Shown piece after piece: positions 34,497 through 44,342 of a stretch of 64,000 nucleotides of DNA. Source of the stretch: Bordetella genomosp. 10 (GTDB taxonomy: Bacteria > Pseudomonadota > Gammaproteobacteria > Burkholderiales > Burkholderiaceae_B); NCBI RefSeq assembly GCF_002261225.1, contig NZ_NEVM01000005.1, positions 806,001-870,000 of the forward strand, in the 5' to 3' direction. The stretch's first letter is position 1. Every line of letters starts with the position of its first letter. A model generated the notes under the pieces. That model searched no databases. It worked only from the letters and a program-made list of their open reading frames with translations, and was not told the origin of the DNA. A program made the position numbers and the translations under genes.

Positions 34497-34510
34497 AATC
34501 GCGCGCGATG
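34497..34510. promoter_or_regulatory. Candidate OhrR operator in front of ohrR
   Basis: AATCGCGCGCGATG contains the 12-bp palindrome ATCGCGCGCGAT (34498-34509), 14 bases from the ohrR ATG. It matches the site upstream of ohr in the pattern AATNGCGCGCNAT. Confidence 0.5.
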
Positions 34511-34553
34511 GAGGCGCCAGGGCACACGCCCTGGCGCACGCCCCCCCGACGCC

Positions 34554-34979
34554 TTAAACGACGGTCAGCGTCACGTCGATGTTGCCGCGCGTGGCGTTCG
34601 AGTACGGGCAGACGGTATGCGCCTTCTCCACCAGTTCGCGTGCCTTGGCGGGATCCACGCCCGGCAGCGAGACCTTCAGCTCCACTTCGATGCCGAAGCC
34701 GCCCGGGATCTGTCCGATGCCCACTTCGCCGGTAATGCTGGCGTCGGCCGGCAGCGGGAATTTCTCCTGGCTGGCGACGAACTTCAGCGCGCCGATGAAG
34801 CAGGCCGAATAACCGGCCGCGAACAACTGCTCGGGATTGGTGCCGTTGCCGCCGGCGCCGCCCAGCTCGCGCGGCGTGGTCAATTTCACGTCCAGCGCGT
34901 TGTCCGACGAAACGGCGCGGCCGTCCCGGCCGCCGGTGGCGGTAGCTTGAGCGCGATACAGAACTTTTTCGATCGACAT
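34554..34979 (-). CDS. ohr: Organic hydroperoxide resistance protein Ohr (OsmC family)
   Basis: Thiol-dependent peroxidase of 141 residues that reduces lipid and organic hydroperoxides. The catalytic pair is C60 ([10 protein letters not shown]) and C124 ([10 protein letters not shown]), exactly at the positions usual for Ohr, and the [13 protein letters not shown] segment is the family signature. It is transcribed toward ohrR. The promoter at 35079-35107 carries a palindrome between its hexamers. Confidence 0.97.
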   Translation of the reverse strand: MSIEKVLYRAQATATGGRDGRAVSSDNALDVKLTTPRELGGAGGNGTNPEQLFAAGYSACFIGALKFVASQEKFPLPADASITGEVGIGQIPGGFGIEVELKVSLPGVDPAKARELVEKAHTVCPYSNATRGNIDVTLTVV

Positions 34980-35078
34980 GGAAGACTCCGTTTTTCAGTG
35001 GGTTGAGGATCGCTCGACGGTCGCGCCGGGCCGGCCTGCCCGCCCCGGTCCGCGCCCTCTCGCGCATCCATGGAAGGC

Positions 35079-35107
35079 ATATTAAATAGCGCGCTATTCT
35101 TTTGCAA
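35079..35107 (-). promoter_or_regulatory. ohr promoter with operator in the spacer
   Basis: On the minus strand TTGCAA (35107-35102) and TAATAT (35084-35079) are separated by 17 bases, and the perfect palindrome AATAGCGCGCTATT (35085-35098) occupies that spacer. Bound repressor would exclude RNA polymerase. It is about 95 bases upstream of the ohr ATG. Confidence 0.6.
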
Positions 35108-35131
35108 GCGATTTTTTAATGCAAAAGGAAG

Positions 35132-35161
35132 CGCGGCCGCGAAATCGCTTTCGCGGCCGCG
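35132..35161 (-). terminator. Terminator of the KGG-protein gene
   Basis: A perfect 13-bp stem (35132-35144 with 35149-35161) and TCGC loop. On the minus strand it is followed by CTTCCTTTTGC, so it ends the gene at 35178-35465, just before the ohr promoter. Confidence 0.7.
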
Positions 35162-35177
35162 TTGCGCGGGACCGGAC

Positions 35178-35465
35178 TCAACGATCCTCCTGCTCCTCGG
35201 CTTCTTCCGGCGCGGCCGGGCCGGGAACGCCCGCATTCCCCTCGGCCTTGGCGTTTTCGGCCGCCTCGGCCCCATTCTGCTCGTTGCGGGCCGCGTGCCG
35301 CTTGGCCGCGGCCGCGCGCGCCTCCTGGGAATTGAATCGATGGGCCTTGCCCAACCGGTGGGCGGCACGGCCGCCCTGGGCGGCGATTTCCCGCTGGAAT
35401 TCGGGTCCCATGGCGGCAAATCCTCGTGGCTTGCGCGGCGCTTTTTGCTCGGTGTTGTCGGTCAT
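35178..35465 (-). CDS. KGG-repeat general stress protein
   Basis: Small hydrophilic protein of 95 residues. The part PRGFAAMGPEFQREIAAQGG followed by RAAHRLGKAHRFNSQEA is the KGG-type motif (PF10685) found in bacterial stress proteins and fungal con-10; here the second KGG copy is degenerate (AAAAKRHA). The tail is acidic (AAPEEAEEQEDR). The ATG at 35465 has AGGGG upstream. The molecular role of this family is not established. It is likely induced by stress in stationary phase. Confidence 0.85.
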   Translation of the reverse strand: MTDNTEQKAPRKPRGFAAMGPEFQREIAAQGGRAAHRLGKAHRFNSQEARAAAAKRHAARNEQNGAEAAENAKAEGNAGVPGPAAPEEAEEQEDR

Positions 35466-35750
35466 GTCTGTGCCCCTATAGGTGTCTCTCGCCGAGTTGC
35501 GGTGACTGCAGCGTCCCGGCCGTTCCGGTTGGCGCGCCCCGTTCGGAGGCCGGGACGCCCTAAGGATCAGCAAGGCTTACGCCGTCATGTAGGGCTTACC
35601 GCAATGCGATAAGTCCCCGCCAGGTATTCCGACGGCACTTGCATCGGCCTGCTCCGAAGCCGCGCCTTGTCCGCCTCGCCCCCTTCTACGCAAGTGCCTT
35701 GCCCGGCCTCTTCGCGGAGAAGCCGAGGCCGACGCCGCCCCGTCCGCCGG

Positions 35751-35808
35751 TTGACACCATCCCATCGAAGATTTATCTTCACGTCAAAATACTTTATATC
35801 GAAATATA
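35751..35808 (+). promoter_or_regulatory. Promoter and dyad upstream of the MarR gene
   Basis: TTGACA (35751-35756), 17 bases, TATCTT (35774-35779). Downstream lies TATAT-CGAA-ATATA (35795-35808) in a markedly AT-rich stretch, suitable as a MarR operator. The 398-base gap between the KGG and MarR starts holds this promoter and presumably that of the KGG gene; I see no further gene in it. Confidence 0.5.
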
Positions 35809-35863
35809 TTCGCGCATCGATCGGTTTCGCCTTCGAGCCGGACGCCTCTTCCTTCTTGCCGCC

Positions 35864-36409
35864 ATGACGCATCCCTCGCCTCCCCCGTCCCCCGATACGA
35901 CGGACTACGTCGACCACATCCTGTCGCAATGGCGCGCGGCCCGGCCCGACCTGCCGATCGCCCCGATGGCCATCTTCAGCCGCCTGTTCCGCCTGCAGGC
36001 CGTGGCCTCGCGCGACATCGACCGCAGCCTGCGTCCGCTGGGCGTCAATCCGGGCGAATTCGACGTCATCGCCACCCTGACCCGCCACGGGCCGCCCCAC
36101 GCCCTGAGTCCGCAGCAACTGGCCGAATCGATGCTGCTGTCCTCCGGCGCGATGACCAATCGCCTGGACCGCCTGGAGCAGGCCGGCCTGGTGGCGCGCC
36201 AGCCGAATCCCGACGACCGGCGCGGCGTCATCGTGACCCTGACCCCGCTGGGGCGCCAGACCGCCGACGCGGTGCTGCGCACCTACCTGGACATCCTCGA
36301 CCGCATGCTGGCGCCGCTGGCGCCCGACCGGCGCGACCTCCTCGCCGGCCTGCTGCGCGACTTGCTGCTGGCCCATGACCGCCATGCGCCCGGCGGCATC
36401 AGGCCCTGA
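35864..36409 (+). CDS. MarR-family transcriptional regulator
   Basis: Winged-helix regulator of 181 residues. The recognition region QLAESMLLSSGAMTNRLDRLEQAGLV and the wing PNPDDRRGVIVTLTPLG are standard MarR. Residues 1-30 are a proline-rich leader before the dimerisation helices. No ribosome site is evident before the ATG at 35864. It precedes an MFS exporter by 84 bases and most likely regulates it. Confidence 0.9.
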   Translation: MTHPSPPPSPDTTDYVDHILSQWRAARPDLPIAPMAIFSRLFRLQAVASRDIDRSLRPLGVNPGEFDVIATLTRHGPPHALSPQQLAESMLLSSGAMTNRLDRLEQAGLVARQPNPDDRRGVIVTLTPLGRQTADAVLRTYLDILDRMLAPLAPDRRDLLAGLLRDLLLAHDRHAPGGIRP

Positions 36410-36493
36410 TATTCACGGCCCGATCCCATGGCCTGATCCCGCGGCCCCGGCCAGCGCCGTCCGCTTCCCCGGTTTTCACGCTTCGTTTTTTCC

Positions 36494-37708
36494 ATGTCTC
36501 ACAATCACGTTTCTCCCCCTCCTCTCCTGACGCAGGCCATGGTGCTGCTGATGGCCGTCGCCACCGGCCTGATCGTCGCCAGCAACTACTACGCGCAGCC
36601 GCTGTTGCACGCCATCGGCAGCGAGTACGGCCTGGGCTCGGCCGGCGCCGCCGTCGTGACGGTGGCGCAAGGCAGCTACGCCGTGGGCCTGATGCTGCTG
36701 GTGCCGCTGGGCGACCGCATCGAACGGCGCGCGCTGATCACCGCCATGACCCTGGTCGCGGCCGCCGGCCAGGCCCTGGTCGCCTACGGCCCCGGCATGG
36801 CCAGCGTGCTGGCGGGCACCGCCATCACCGGCGCCACGTCGGTGGTCGCCCAGGTTCTGGTGCCCTTCGCCGCCACCCTGGCGGCGCCCCAGGAGCGCGG
36901 CCGCGTCGTCGGCGCCATCATGAGCGGCCTGCTGCTGGGCGTGCTGCTGGGTCGCACCGTGGCGGGCCTGCTGGCCGACCTGGGCGACTGGCGCACGGTC
37001 TACCGGGTCGCCGCCGTCCTGCTGGTCTTCGTCGCCGCCAGCCTCTGGCGGGTGCTGCCCCGCCACGCGGGCACGTCGACGATGCGCTATCCCGCGCTGG
37101 TGCGTTCGGTCGGCACGCTGTTCTTCCAGGAGCCCCTGTTCCGCGCGCGCAGCCTGATCGGCGCGCTCTCCTTCGCCCAGTTCAGCGTGCTGTGGACCTC
37201 GCTGACCTTCCTCCTGGCCAATCCCCCTTATGGCTATTCGAACAGCACCATCGGCCTGTTCGGGCTGGCCGGCGCCATCGGCGCGGCGGCGGCGCGGGTT
37301 TTCGGCCGCATGGCGGACAACGGCCACGCCAACCGCAGCACCCGCTTCGGCCTGTGGCTGCTGGCCCTCTCCTGGCCCCTGCTGGGCCTGGGCGGCGGCT
37401 CCGTGCTGACCCTGCTGGCCGGCATCCTGCTGCTGGACCTGGCGGTGCAGGCCTTGCAGGTCACCAACCAGGCCTGCATCTACCGCCTGCGGCCGGAAGC
37501 CCGCAGCCGCCTGACGGCCGGTTACATGACGGCCTATTTCATCGGCGGCGCGCTCGGCTCGCTGGCCTCCGCCGCCGCGTATGCCCACGGCGGCTGGCTG
37601 GGCGTCTGCGCCCTGGGGCTGGGCCTGAGCGTCGTATCGCTGCTGTACGGCAGCCTGGCGCCCAACGCGCGCGCCCCCGAAATGGCCGCCCGCCCTAAGA
37701 CGGCGTAG
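36494..37708 (+). CDS. MFS transporter
   Basis: Twelve-segment major facilitator of 404 residues. After a short cytoplasmic start comes VASNYYAQPLLHAIGSEYGL, a signature of the YnfM/sugar-efflux-like MFS group, and the motif-A-like loop PLGDRIERRALI. It is downstream of the MarR gene in the same direction and is probably its target. The substrate cannot be assigned. Confidence 0.9.
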   Translation: MSHNHVSPPPLLTQAMVLLMAVATGLIVASNYYAQPLLHAIGSEYGLGSAGAAVVTVAQGSYAVGLMLLVPLGDRIERRALITAMTLVAAAGQALVAYGPGMASVLAGTAITGATSVVAQVLVPFAATLAAPQERGRVVGAIMSGLLLGVLLGRTVAGLLADLGDWRTVYRVAAVLLVFVAASLWRVLPRHAGTSTMRYPALVRSVGTLFFQEPLFRARSLIGALSFAQFSVLWTSLTFLLANPPYGYSNSTIGLFGLAGAIGAAAARVFGRMADNGHANRSTRFGLWLLALSWPLLGLGGGSVLTLLAGILLLDLAVQALQVTNQACIYRLRPEARSRLTAGYMTAYFIGGALGSLASAAAYAHGGWLGVCALGLGLSVVSLLYGSLAPNARAPEMAARPKTA

Positions 37709-37715
37709 CAGAACC

Positions 37716-37774
37716 TATAATCGAGGGTTTTGATCGTCCGCCGCTCGGGCCCGGTCCCGGGCGGCCCCTTTTTT
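37716..37774 (+). promoter_or_regulatory. leuS -10 element followed by an intrinsic terminator (possible attenuator)
   Basis: TATAAT (37716-37721) is a perfect -10, with only a weak -35 upstream. Just downstream, GCCGCTCGGG (37740-37749) pairs with CCCGGGCGGC (37756-37765) with one G-U pair, and CCC plus six T follow (37769-37774). The terminator therefore lies between the apparent leuS promoter and the leuS start. It could end MFS transcription, attenuate leuS, or do both. Confidence 0.6.
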
Positions 37775-37790
37775 CCGGTCCATGGAACCC

Positions 37791-40448
37791 ATGCAGGAAC
37801 GCTACCTCCCCAACGCCGTTGAAGCCGCCGCCCACCAAGCCTGGCAGGCGCGTGATGCCTACCGCGTCGTCGAACACGCGACCGATGCCAACGGCGCCGA
37901 AAAGCCCAAGTTCTATGCGTGCTCGATGCTGCCCTACCCCAGCGGCAAGCTGCATATGGGACACGTGCGCAACTACACCATCAACGACATGATGGCGCGC
38001 CAGTTGCGCATGCGCGGCTACAACGTGCTGATGCCCATGGGCTGGGACGCCTTCGGCATGCCGGCGGAAAACGCCGCCATCAAGTCCAAGGTGCCGCCGG
38101 CCAAGTGGACCTACGACAACATCGCCTACATGAAGAAGCAGATGCAGGCGATGGGGCTGGCCATCGACTGGTCGCGCGAAATGTGCGCCTGCGATCCCGC
38201 CTACTACAAGTGGAACCAGTGGCTGTTCCTGAAGATGCTGGAAAAAGGCATCGCCTACCGCAAGACCCAGGTCGTCAACTGGGACCCGGTGGACAACACC
38301 GTGCTGGCCAACGAGCAGGTCATCGACGGCCGCGGCTGGCGTTCCGGCGCGCTGGTGGAAAAGCGCGAGATCCCCGGCTACTACCTGCGCATCACCGACT
38401 ACGCCGAAGAACTGCTGGACCAGGTCAAGACCGGCCTGCCCGGCTGGCCCGAGCGCGTGCGCGTCATGCAGGAGAACTGGATAGGCAAGAGCGAGGGCCT
38501 GCGCTTCGCCTTCACCCATGATATCCGCGGCGCCGACGGCGCCCCGATCCAGGACGGCCGCCTCTACGTCTTCACCACCCGCGCCGACACCATCATGGGC
38601 GTCACCTTCTGCGCCGTGGCGCCGGAGCACCCCCTGGCGTCGCACGCCGCCGCCGGCAACCCGGAACTGGCCGCCTTCATCGAGCAGTGCAAGCTGGGCG
38701 GCACCACCGAGGCCGAGATGGCCACGCGCGAGAAGGAAGGCATGAAGACCGGCCTGACGGTCACGCATCCCATCACCGGCGCGCAGGTCGACGTCTGGGT
38801 CGGCAACTACGTGCTCATGAGCTACGGCGACGGCGCCGTCATGGGCGTGCCCGCGCACGACGAGCGCGACTTCGCCTTCGCCAAGAAATACGGCCTGCCC
38901 ATCCGCCAGGTCATCGACGTGCAGGGCAAGGCCTACAGCACCGACGCGTGGCAGGAATGGTACGCCGACAAGCAGAACGGCCGCACCGTCCATTCCGGCA
39001 AGTACGACGGCCTGGACTACAAGGCCGCCGTGGACGCCATCGCGGCCGACCTGGCGCCGCGCGGCCTGGGCGAGAAGCAGACCACCTGGCGCCTGCGCGA
39101 CTGGGGCATCTCGCGCCAGCGCTACTGGGGCACCCCCATCCCCATCATCCACTGCCCGGACTGCGGCCCCGTGCCGGTGCCGGAAAAAGACCTGCCGGTG
39201 GTGCTGCCGGAAGACCTCATCCCGGACGGCAGCGGCAACCCGCTGGCCAAGAACGAGGCCTTCCTGTCCTGCGCCTGCCCCAAGTGCGGCAAGCCGGCGC
39301 GGCGCGAAACGGACACCATGGACACCTTCGTCGATTCGTCCTGGTATTTCATGCGCTATACCTCGCCCGGCAACGACCAGGCCATGGTGGACGCCCGCAA
39401 CGACTACTGGATGCCGATGGACCAGTACATCGGCGGCATCGAGCACGCCGTGCTGCACCTGCTGTACGCGCGCTTCTGGACCAAGGTCATGCGCGACCTG
39501 GGCATGCTCAAGTTCGACGAGCCCTTCACGCGCCTGCTGTGCCAGGGCATGGTGCTGAACCACATCTATTCGCGCAAGACGCCGCAGGGCGGCATCGAAT
39601 ACTTCTGGCCCGAGGAAGTCGAGAACGTCTATGACGCCAAGGGCGCCATCGTCGGCGCGCGCCGCAAGTCCGACGGCAGCGAGATCGCCTACGGCGGCGT
39701 GGGCACCATGTCCAAGTCGAAGAACAACGGCGTCGACCCGCAATCGCTGATCGACACGCTGGGCGCCGACACGGCGCGCCTGTTCGTCATGTTCGCCAGC
39801 CCGCCCGAGCAGACCCTGGAGTGGTCGGATTCCGGCGTCGAGGGTTCGAACCGCTTCCTGCGCCGCCTCTGGTCCTATGCCCATTCGCAGCGCGAGACCG
39901 TGGCCGCCGGCCTGGCCGCTTCGGTCGACTGGCAGGCCGCGCCGGCGCCGGTCAAGGACCTGCGCCGCGAGGTCTACAACCTGCTCAAGCAGGCCGACTA
40001 CGACTACCAGCGCATCCAGTACAACACCGTGGTGTCGGCCTGCATGAAGATGCTCAACGCCATCGAAAGCGCCGACCTGCCGGCCGGCGCGCCGGCCGAC
40101 GCCGCGCGCGCCGAGACCATCGGCGTGCTGCTGCGCGTGCTGTATCCGGTGGTGCCGCACATCACTTGGAACCTGTGGAAGGACCTGGGCTACGAGACCC
40201 TCTACGGCGACCTGCTCGACGCGCCCTGGCCCCAGGTCGACGAAGCCGCGCTGGTGGCCGATGAAATCGAGCTGATGCTGCAGGTCAACGGCAAGCTGCG
40301 CGGTTCGCTGCGCGTGCCGGCGGCCGCCGCCAAGAGCGACATCGAGGCGCAGGCCGCCGCCCACGAGGCGGTGGCGCGATTCCTGGAAGGCCGTCCGGCA
40401 AAACGGGTTATCGTTGTGCCCGGCAAGCTGGTCAACGTCGTCGGCTGA
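37791..40448 (+). CDS. leuS: Leucyl-tRNA synthetase
   Basis: Class I aminoacyl-tRNA synthetase charging tRNA-Leu, about 885 residues. The HIGH motif is HMGH (from about residue 55, after YPSGKL), the KMSKS loop is MSKSKNN (from about residue 640), and the CP1 editing domain with its threonine-rich [12 protein letters not shown] lies between. A zinc-binding CPDC/CPKC cluster is visible. I chose the ATG at 37791 ([13 protein letters not shown]), the usual start of relatives; an ATG at 37782 adds three residues. It leads leuS-lptE-holA. Confidence 0.98.
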   Translation: MQERYLPNAVEAAAHQAWQARDAYRVVEHATDANGAEKPKFYACSMLPYPSGKLHMGHVRNYTINDMMARQLRMRGYNVLMPMGWDAFGMPAENAAIKSKVPPAKWTYDNIAYMKKQMQAMGLAIDWSREMCACDPAYYKWNQWLFLKMLEKGIAYRKTQVVNWDPVDNTVLANEQVIDGRGWRSGALVEKREIPGYYLRITDYAEELLDQVKTGLPGWPERVRVMQENWIGKSEGLRFAFTHDIRGADGAPIQDGRLYVFTTRADTIMGVTFCAVAPEHPLASHAAAGNPELAAFIEQCKLGGTTEAEMATREKEGMKTGLTVTHPITGAQVDVWVGNYVLMSYGDGAVMGVPAHDERDFAFAKKYGLPIRQVIDVQGKAYSTDAWQEWYADKQNGRTVHSGKYDGLDYKAAVDAIAADLAPRGLGEKQTTWRLRDWGISRQRYWGTPIPIIHCPDCGPVPVPEKDLPVVLPEDLIPDGSGNPLAKNEAFLSCACPKCGKPARRETDTMDTFVDSSWYFMRYTSPGNDQAMVDARNDYWMPMDQYIGGIEHAVLHLLYARFWTKVMRDLGMLKFDEPFTRLLCQGMVLNHIYSRKTPQGGIEYFWPEEVENVYDAKGAIVGARRKSDGSEIAYGGVGTMSKSKNNGVDPQSLIDTLGADTARLFVMFASPPEQTLEWSDSGVEGSNRFLRRLWSYAHSQRETVAAGLAASVDWQAAPAPVKDLRREVYNLLKQADYDYQRIQYNTVVSACMKMLNAIESADLPAGAPADAARAETIGVLLRVLYPVVPHITWNLWKDLGYETLYGDLLDAPWPQVDEAALVADEIELMLQVNGKLRGSLRVPAAAAKSDIEAQAAAHEAVARFLEGRPAKRVIVVPGKLVNVVG

Positions 40449-40486
40449 CCGGCGTGGGGATTTTTTCGCATGAATTGGGGTTACGC

Positions 40487-41191
40487 ATGAATTTCGGCGG
40501 GTTCTCGGTCAAGGGCGCGGCCCAGGGTGTTGCGCGCAGGGTAGCCCCCCTGCGCCGGCCGGCGCGCGCCGCCGGCCTGGGCATGCTGCTGCTGCTGTCC
40601 GCGTGCGGTTTTCATATGCGCGGGGAAACGCCGCTGCCGTTCGACACCTTCTACATCGGGCTGGGCGACAACACCCGCTTCGGCGCGGAGGTGAAGCGCG
40701 CGCTGGCGGCCGCCTCGCCGAACACGCGCCTGGTCGACAGTCCCAAGGACGCGGAAGCGCAATTGCAGCAGGTCGCCAATACCCGCAGCATGCGCGAGGT
40801 GTCGCTGAACTCGCAGGGCCGGGTCGAGGAATACGAACTGGGCCTGAGCTTCACCTTCCGCGTCATCGACGCCAAGGGCCGCGCCATCGTGCCGGATACC
40901 ACGCTGGAAGCCTTCCGCGAAATGCCGTACGACGACACCGTGGTGCAGGCCAAGGAAGGCCAGGCCGAGCAGTTGTACCGCAGCATGCAGACCAGCCTGG
41001 TCAGCCGGCTGCTGCGCCGCCTGACCTCGGACGACGTGCGCCAGGCCGCCGAGAAGCTGGCCCAGTCCAAGCCGGGCGACGAGGAAGTGCCGGTCTACAG
41101 CACGACGCCGCCGGAGCCCCCGGCCAACCAGCCGACGCGCCCGCCGGGCATCATCAACGGCCCGTCGTCGCCCAACGACTACGACAACTGA
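40487..41191 (+). CDS. lptE: LPS-assembly lipoprotein LptE
   Basis: Outer-membrane lipoprotein that plugs LptD and helps insert lipopolysaccharide. The lipobox LLSAC lies at about residues 37-41 after a basic leader, followed by GFHMRGETPLPFDTFYI, the typical LptE start. Length is 234 residues. GGGG precedes the ATG at 40487. The gene lies between leuS and holA, the usual place in proteobacteria. Confidence 0.95.
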   Translation: MNFGGFSVKGAAQGVARRVAPLRRPARAAGLGMLLLLSACGFHMRGETPLPFDTFYIGLGDNTRFGAEVKRALAAASPNTRLVDSPKDAEAQLQQVANTRSMREVSLNSQGRVEEYELGLSFTFRVIDAKGRAIVPDTTLEAFREMPYDDTVVQAKEGQAEQLYRSMQTSLVSRLLRRLTSDDVRQAAEKLAQSKPGDEEVPVYSTTPPEPPANQPTRPPGIINGPSSPNDYDN

Positions 41192-41202
41192 GCGGCGCGG
41201 GC

Positions 41203-42258
41203 ATGGCGCAGACGCTGGACGCCGACCGCTTCCCGGACTACCTGCAACGGGCGGGCGGCCGGCTGGCACCGCTGTACACGATCAGCGGCGACGAGCCCCT
41301 GCTCGTCACGGAAACCATGGACGCCCTGCGCGCGGCGGCGCGCGCGGCCGGCTATACCGACCGCACCACCATGGTCATGGACGCGCGCAGCGACTGGAGC
41401 GCGGTCATGGCCGCCACGCAGAGCGTGTCGCTGTTCGGCGACCGCCGCATCCTGGAACTGAAGATACCCACCGGCAAGCCGGGCAAGGCCGGCTCCGACA
41501 CCCTGGTCAAGCTGGCCGGGCAGGCGCAGGACCAGGCCGACCCGGACACCGTGCTGGTGATCGGCCTGCCGCGGCTGGACAAGGCCACGCGCGATAGCCG
41601 CTGGGCCCTGGCGCTGGCGGCCGGCGTCACGGTGGACGTGGGAGCGGTGGACCGCAACCGCCTGCCGGCCTGGATCGGCGCCCGGCTGGCGCGCCAGAAG
41701 CAGCAGACGGACAACGCCACGCTGCAATGGATGGCCGACAAGGTCGAAGGCAACCTGCTGGCGGCGCACCAGGAAATCCTCAAGCTGGGCCTGCTGTATC
41801 CCGAGGGCGCCCTGGCCGCCGAGGACGTCGAGCGCGCGGTGCTCAACGTGGCCCGCTACGACGTCTTCGGCCTGCGCGACGCCATGCTGGCCGGCGACGT
41901 CGGCCGCACCGTCCGCATGCTGGACGGCCTGCGCGCCGAAGGCGAGGCCCTGCCCCTGGTGCTGTGGGCCGTGGGCGAGGAAATCCGCATCCTGGCCCGC
42001 GTGGCCGAGGCGCGCGCCAACGGCGGCGACACCGGCGCCGCGATGCGGCGGCTGCGCATCTTCGGCGCGCATGAAAAGCTGGCGCTGCAGGCGCTGGGCC
42101 GGGTGCCCGCGCGCGCCTGGCCGGCCGCCGTGCAGCACGCCCACGAGGTCGACCGCATCATCAAGGGCCTGCCCGTGCCCGGCCGCCTGGCCGACCCCTG
42201 GGAAGAAATGACCCGCCTGGCCCTGCGCGTGGCCGCCGCCGGCCGGCGCGGCGCCTAG
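41203..42258 (+). CDS. holA: DNA polymerase III subunit delta
   Basis: Clamp-loader delta subunit, 351 residues. The N-terminal part [20 protein letters not shown] and the [15 protein letters not shown] segment are HolA hallmarks; the remainder is the helical collar domain. It starts 11 bases after lptE, so the two are likely translated from one mRNA. Confidence 0.95.
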   Translation: MAQTLDADRFPDYLQRAGGRLAPLYTISGDEPLLVTETMDALRAAARAAGYTDRTTMVMDARSDWSAVMAATQSVSLFGDRRILELKIPTGKPGKAGSDTLVKLAGQAQDQADPDTVLVIGLPRLDKATRDSRWALALAAGVTVDVGAVDRNRLPAWIGARLARQKQQTDNATLQWMADKVEGNLLAAHQEILKLGLLYPEGALAAEDVERAVLNVARYDVFGLRDAMLAGDVGRTVRMLDGLRAEGEALPLVLWAVGEEIRILARVAEARANGGDTGAAMRRLRIFGAHEKLALQALGRVPARAWPAAVQHAHEVDRIIKGLPVPGRLADPWEEMTRLALRVAAAGRRGA

Positions 42259-42431
42259 CAAGGCCGCCGCCCCCTCTGTCCGGCGGTCCTCCTGATCGGC
42301 CGCCCCTTCCGCCCTCCACGGCCCGCGGTCCTCTCGCGGCCCGGCCGCGTCGCCGCGGATGCGGCGCCACGGATACAGATACACTTACGCTTTACGCACG
42401 TATTACACGGGCGCCGTGCGCCCCGCCTTCC

Positions 42432-43697
42432 ATGTCGACGCAAACCGTAGAACAAGCCATGCTCACCCTGGGCGAGAACGCCCGCCAGGCCTCGCGCGAA
42501 CTGATGCGCGCGCCGGGCTCGGCCAAGACCCGGGCCCTGCTGGCGATGGCCGACGCCATCGCGGACCGCCGCAAGACGCTGCAGGAAGCCAACCGCCAGG
42601 ACGTCGAGGCCGCGCGCGCCAACGCCCTGGACGCCGCCATGCTGGACCGCCTGACCCTGTCCGAGCGCAGCCTGGACCTGATGATCGAAGGCCTGCGCCA
42701 GGTCGCCGCCCTGCCCGACCCGGTCGGCAGCCTGGGCCCGACCGCGATCCGTCCGAACGGCATGCGGGTGGCGCAGATGCGCGTGCCGCTGGGCGTCATC
42801 GGCATCATCTACGAATCGCGTCCCAACGTCACCATCGATGCCGCGGCGCTCTGTCTGAAGTCGGGCAACGCCGCCATCCTGCGCGGCGGCAGCGAAGCCC
42901 TGCGCTCGAACCTGGCGCTGGCCGAAGTCGTGCGCGACGGCCTGCGCGCCGCCGGCCTGCCCGAACACGCGGTGCAGGTGGTCGAGACCGCCGACCGCGC
43001 CGCCGTCGGCAAGCTGATCACCATGACCGAGCACATCGACGTCATCGTGCCGCGCGGCGGCAAGGGCCTGATCAGCCGCATGGCGGCCGAAGCGCGCGTG
43101 CCCCTGATCAAGCATCTCGACGGCAATTGCCACGTCTATATCGACGCCGCCGCGGATCCGGAAAAAGCCCATGGCATCGCGTACAACGCCAAGACCTATC
43201 GCTACGGCGTGTGCGGCTCGATGGAAACGCTGCTGGTCAACGCCGCCGTGGCCGTCTCCATCCTGCCCAGGCTGGCCGCCGCGCTGCTGGCGCACGGCGT
43301 GGAGCTGCGCGGCTGCGAACGCACGCGCGAGCTCGTGCCGCAGGCGCGGCCGGCGACCGAGGAAGACTGGGCCACCGAATACCTCGGCCCCATCCTCGCC
43401 GTGCGCGTGGTCGACACGCTGGACGAGGCCATCGCGCACATCGCGCGCTGGGGCTCGGGCCACACCGACGCCATCGTCACCGAGGACCTGGGCGCGGCGC
43501 AGCGCTTCCAGCGGGAAGTGGACTCCGCTTCCGTGTACGTCAACCTGCCCACGGTGTTCGCCGACGGCTACGAATACGGCCTGGGCTCGGAAATCGGCAT
43601 TTCCACCAACCGGCTGCACGCGCGCGGGCCGGTGGGGCTGGAGGGATTGACCACCTATAAATGGGTGCTCACCGGCGACGGACAACTGCGCGGCTGA
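42432..43697 (+). CDS. proA: Gamma-glutamyl phosphate reductase
   Basis: NADPH-dependent second step of proline synthesis, 421 residues. The catalytic Cys is C261 ([12 protein letters not shown]), with the [20 protein letters not shown] cofactor segment and the C-terminal [20 protein letters not shown]. The preceding 173 bases hold an AT-richer stretch that probably carries its promoter. No proB is adjacent. Confidence 0.97.
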   Translation: MSTQTVEQAMLTLGENARQASRELMRAPGSAKTRALLAMADAIADRRKTLQEANRQDVEAARANALDAAMLDRLTLSERSLDLMIEGLRQVAALPDPVGSLGPTAIRPNGMRVAQMRVPLGVIGIIYESRPNVTIDAAALCLKSGNAAILRGGSEALRSNLALAEVVRDGLRAAGLPEHAVQVVETADRAAVGKLITMTEHIDVIVPRGGKGLISRMAAEARVPLIKHLDGNCHVYIDAAADPEKAHGIAYNAKTYRYGVCGSMETLLVNAAVAVSILPRLAAALLAHGVELRGCERTRELVPQARPATEEDWATEYLGPILAVRVVDTLDEAIAHIARWGSGHTDAIVTEDLGAAQRFQREVDSASVYVNLPTVFADGYEYGLGSEIGISTNRLHARGPVGLEGLTTYKWVLTGDGQLRG

Positions 43698-43748
43698 ACC
43701 CGCGCGTCCCGACGTTTTCTTTTTCAACGCCATCGCCGAGGAGCCTCC

Positions 43749-44186
43749 ATGCCCTGGATCGCCATGCCCTGGATCAAGACGCTGCACATCGTATTCGTGG
43801 CGGCCTGGTTCGCGGGGCTGTTCTACCTGCCGCGCATCTTCGTCAACCTGGCGAGCCATCCCGAGCCGGCGGTGCAGACCGTGCTGCTGGGCATGGCGCG
43901 GCGCCTGTTCCGCTTCACGACCATGCTGGCCGTGGTCGCCGTCGTCTTCGGCCTGCTGCTCTACGTGGGCTACGGCATCGGCCGCGGGCCCGGCAACGGC
44001 TGGATGCACGCCAAGCTGTTCTTCGTGCTGCTGATCATCGGCTACCATCACGCCTGTGGCGTCATGCTGCGCAAGTTCGAACAGGACCGCAACACGCGCT
44101 CGCACAAGTTCTACCGCTGGTTCAACGAAATCCCGGTCCTGTTCCTGTTCATCGTCGTCGCCCTGGTGGTCGTCAAGCCCTTCTGA
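43749..44186 (+). CDS. hemJ: Protoporphyrinogen oxidase HemJ (UPF0093 family)
   Basis: Membrane protein of 145 residues with four hydrophobic segments. Conserved features are WIKTLHIVFVAAWFAGLFYL with H13, GWMHAKLFFVLLIIGYHH and RSHKFYRWFNEIPVLFL, which match HemJ, the oxygen-independent enzyme of haem synthesis in many bacteria. GAGGAG lies 5 bases before the ATG at 43749. Odd: the first residues are duplicated (MPWIA MPWIK); homologues begin with a single such segment, so a 15-base duplication of the start region is likely. Confidence 0.9.
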   Translation: MPWIAMPWIKTLHIVFVAAWFAGLFYLPRIFVNLASHPEPAVQTVLLGMARRLFRFTTMLAVVAVVFGLLLYVGYGIGRGPGNGWMHAKLFFVLLIIGYHHACGVMLRKFEQDRNTRSHKFYRWFNEIPVLFLFIVVALVVVKPF

Positions 44187-44342
44187 CCGTCGCGCCCGGT
44201 CCGACGGACCACAGAATCGCCGGAACGTCGAAACACCGGATTCGAGGGCGAGCAGGCGCCGAGGCGTCTTTCCCGCCGGCCCAAGCCGGAACGCGCGCAT
44301 TGCGCCTGTGTATCTCCACCCCGTTTTTTGCTCCGCCCCACC

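Noticed and set aside
37709..37790. T-box riboswitch in front of leuS
   Set aside because: The leader is too short and has none of the T-box or stem I features; only a terminator hairpin is seen.
37695..40364. A reading frame of 889 codons antisense to leuS
   Set aside because: It mirrors leuS exactly, is rich in His/Gly/Arg/Val as expected for a GC3-driven shadow, and has no domain or ribosome site.
42255..44300. A 681-codon minus-strand frame across proA and hemJ
   Set aside because: It crosses two clear genes on the plus strand and has shadow-type composition without motifs.
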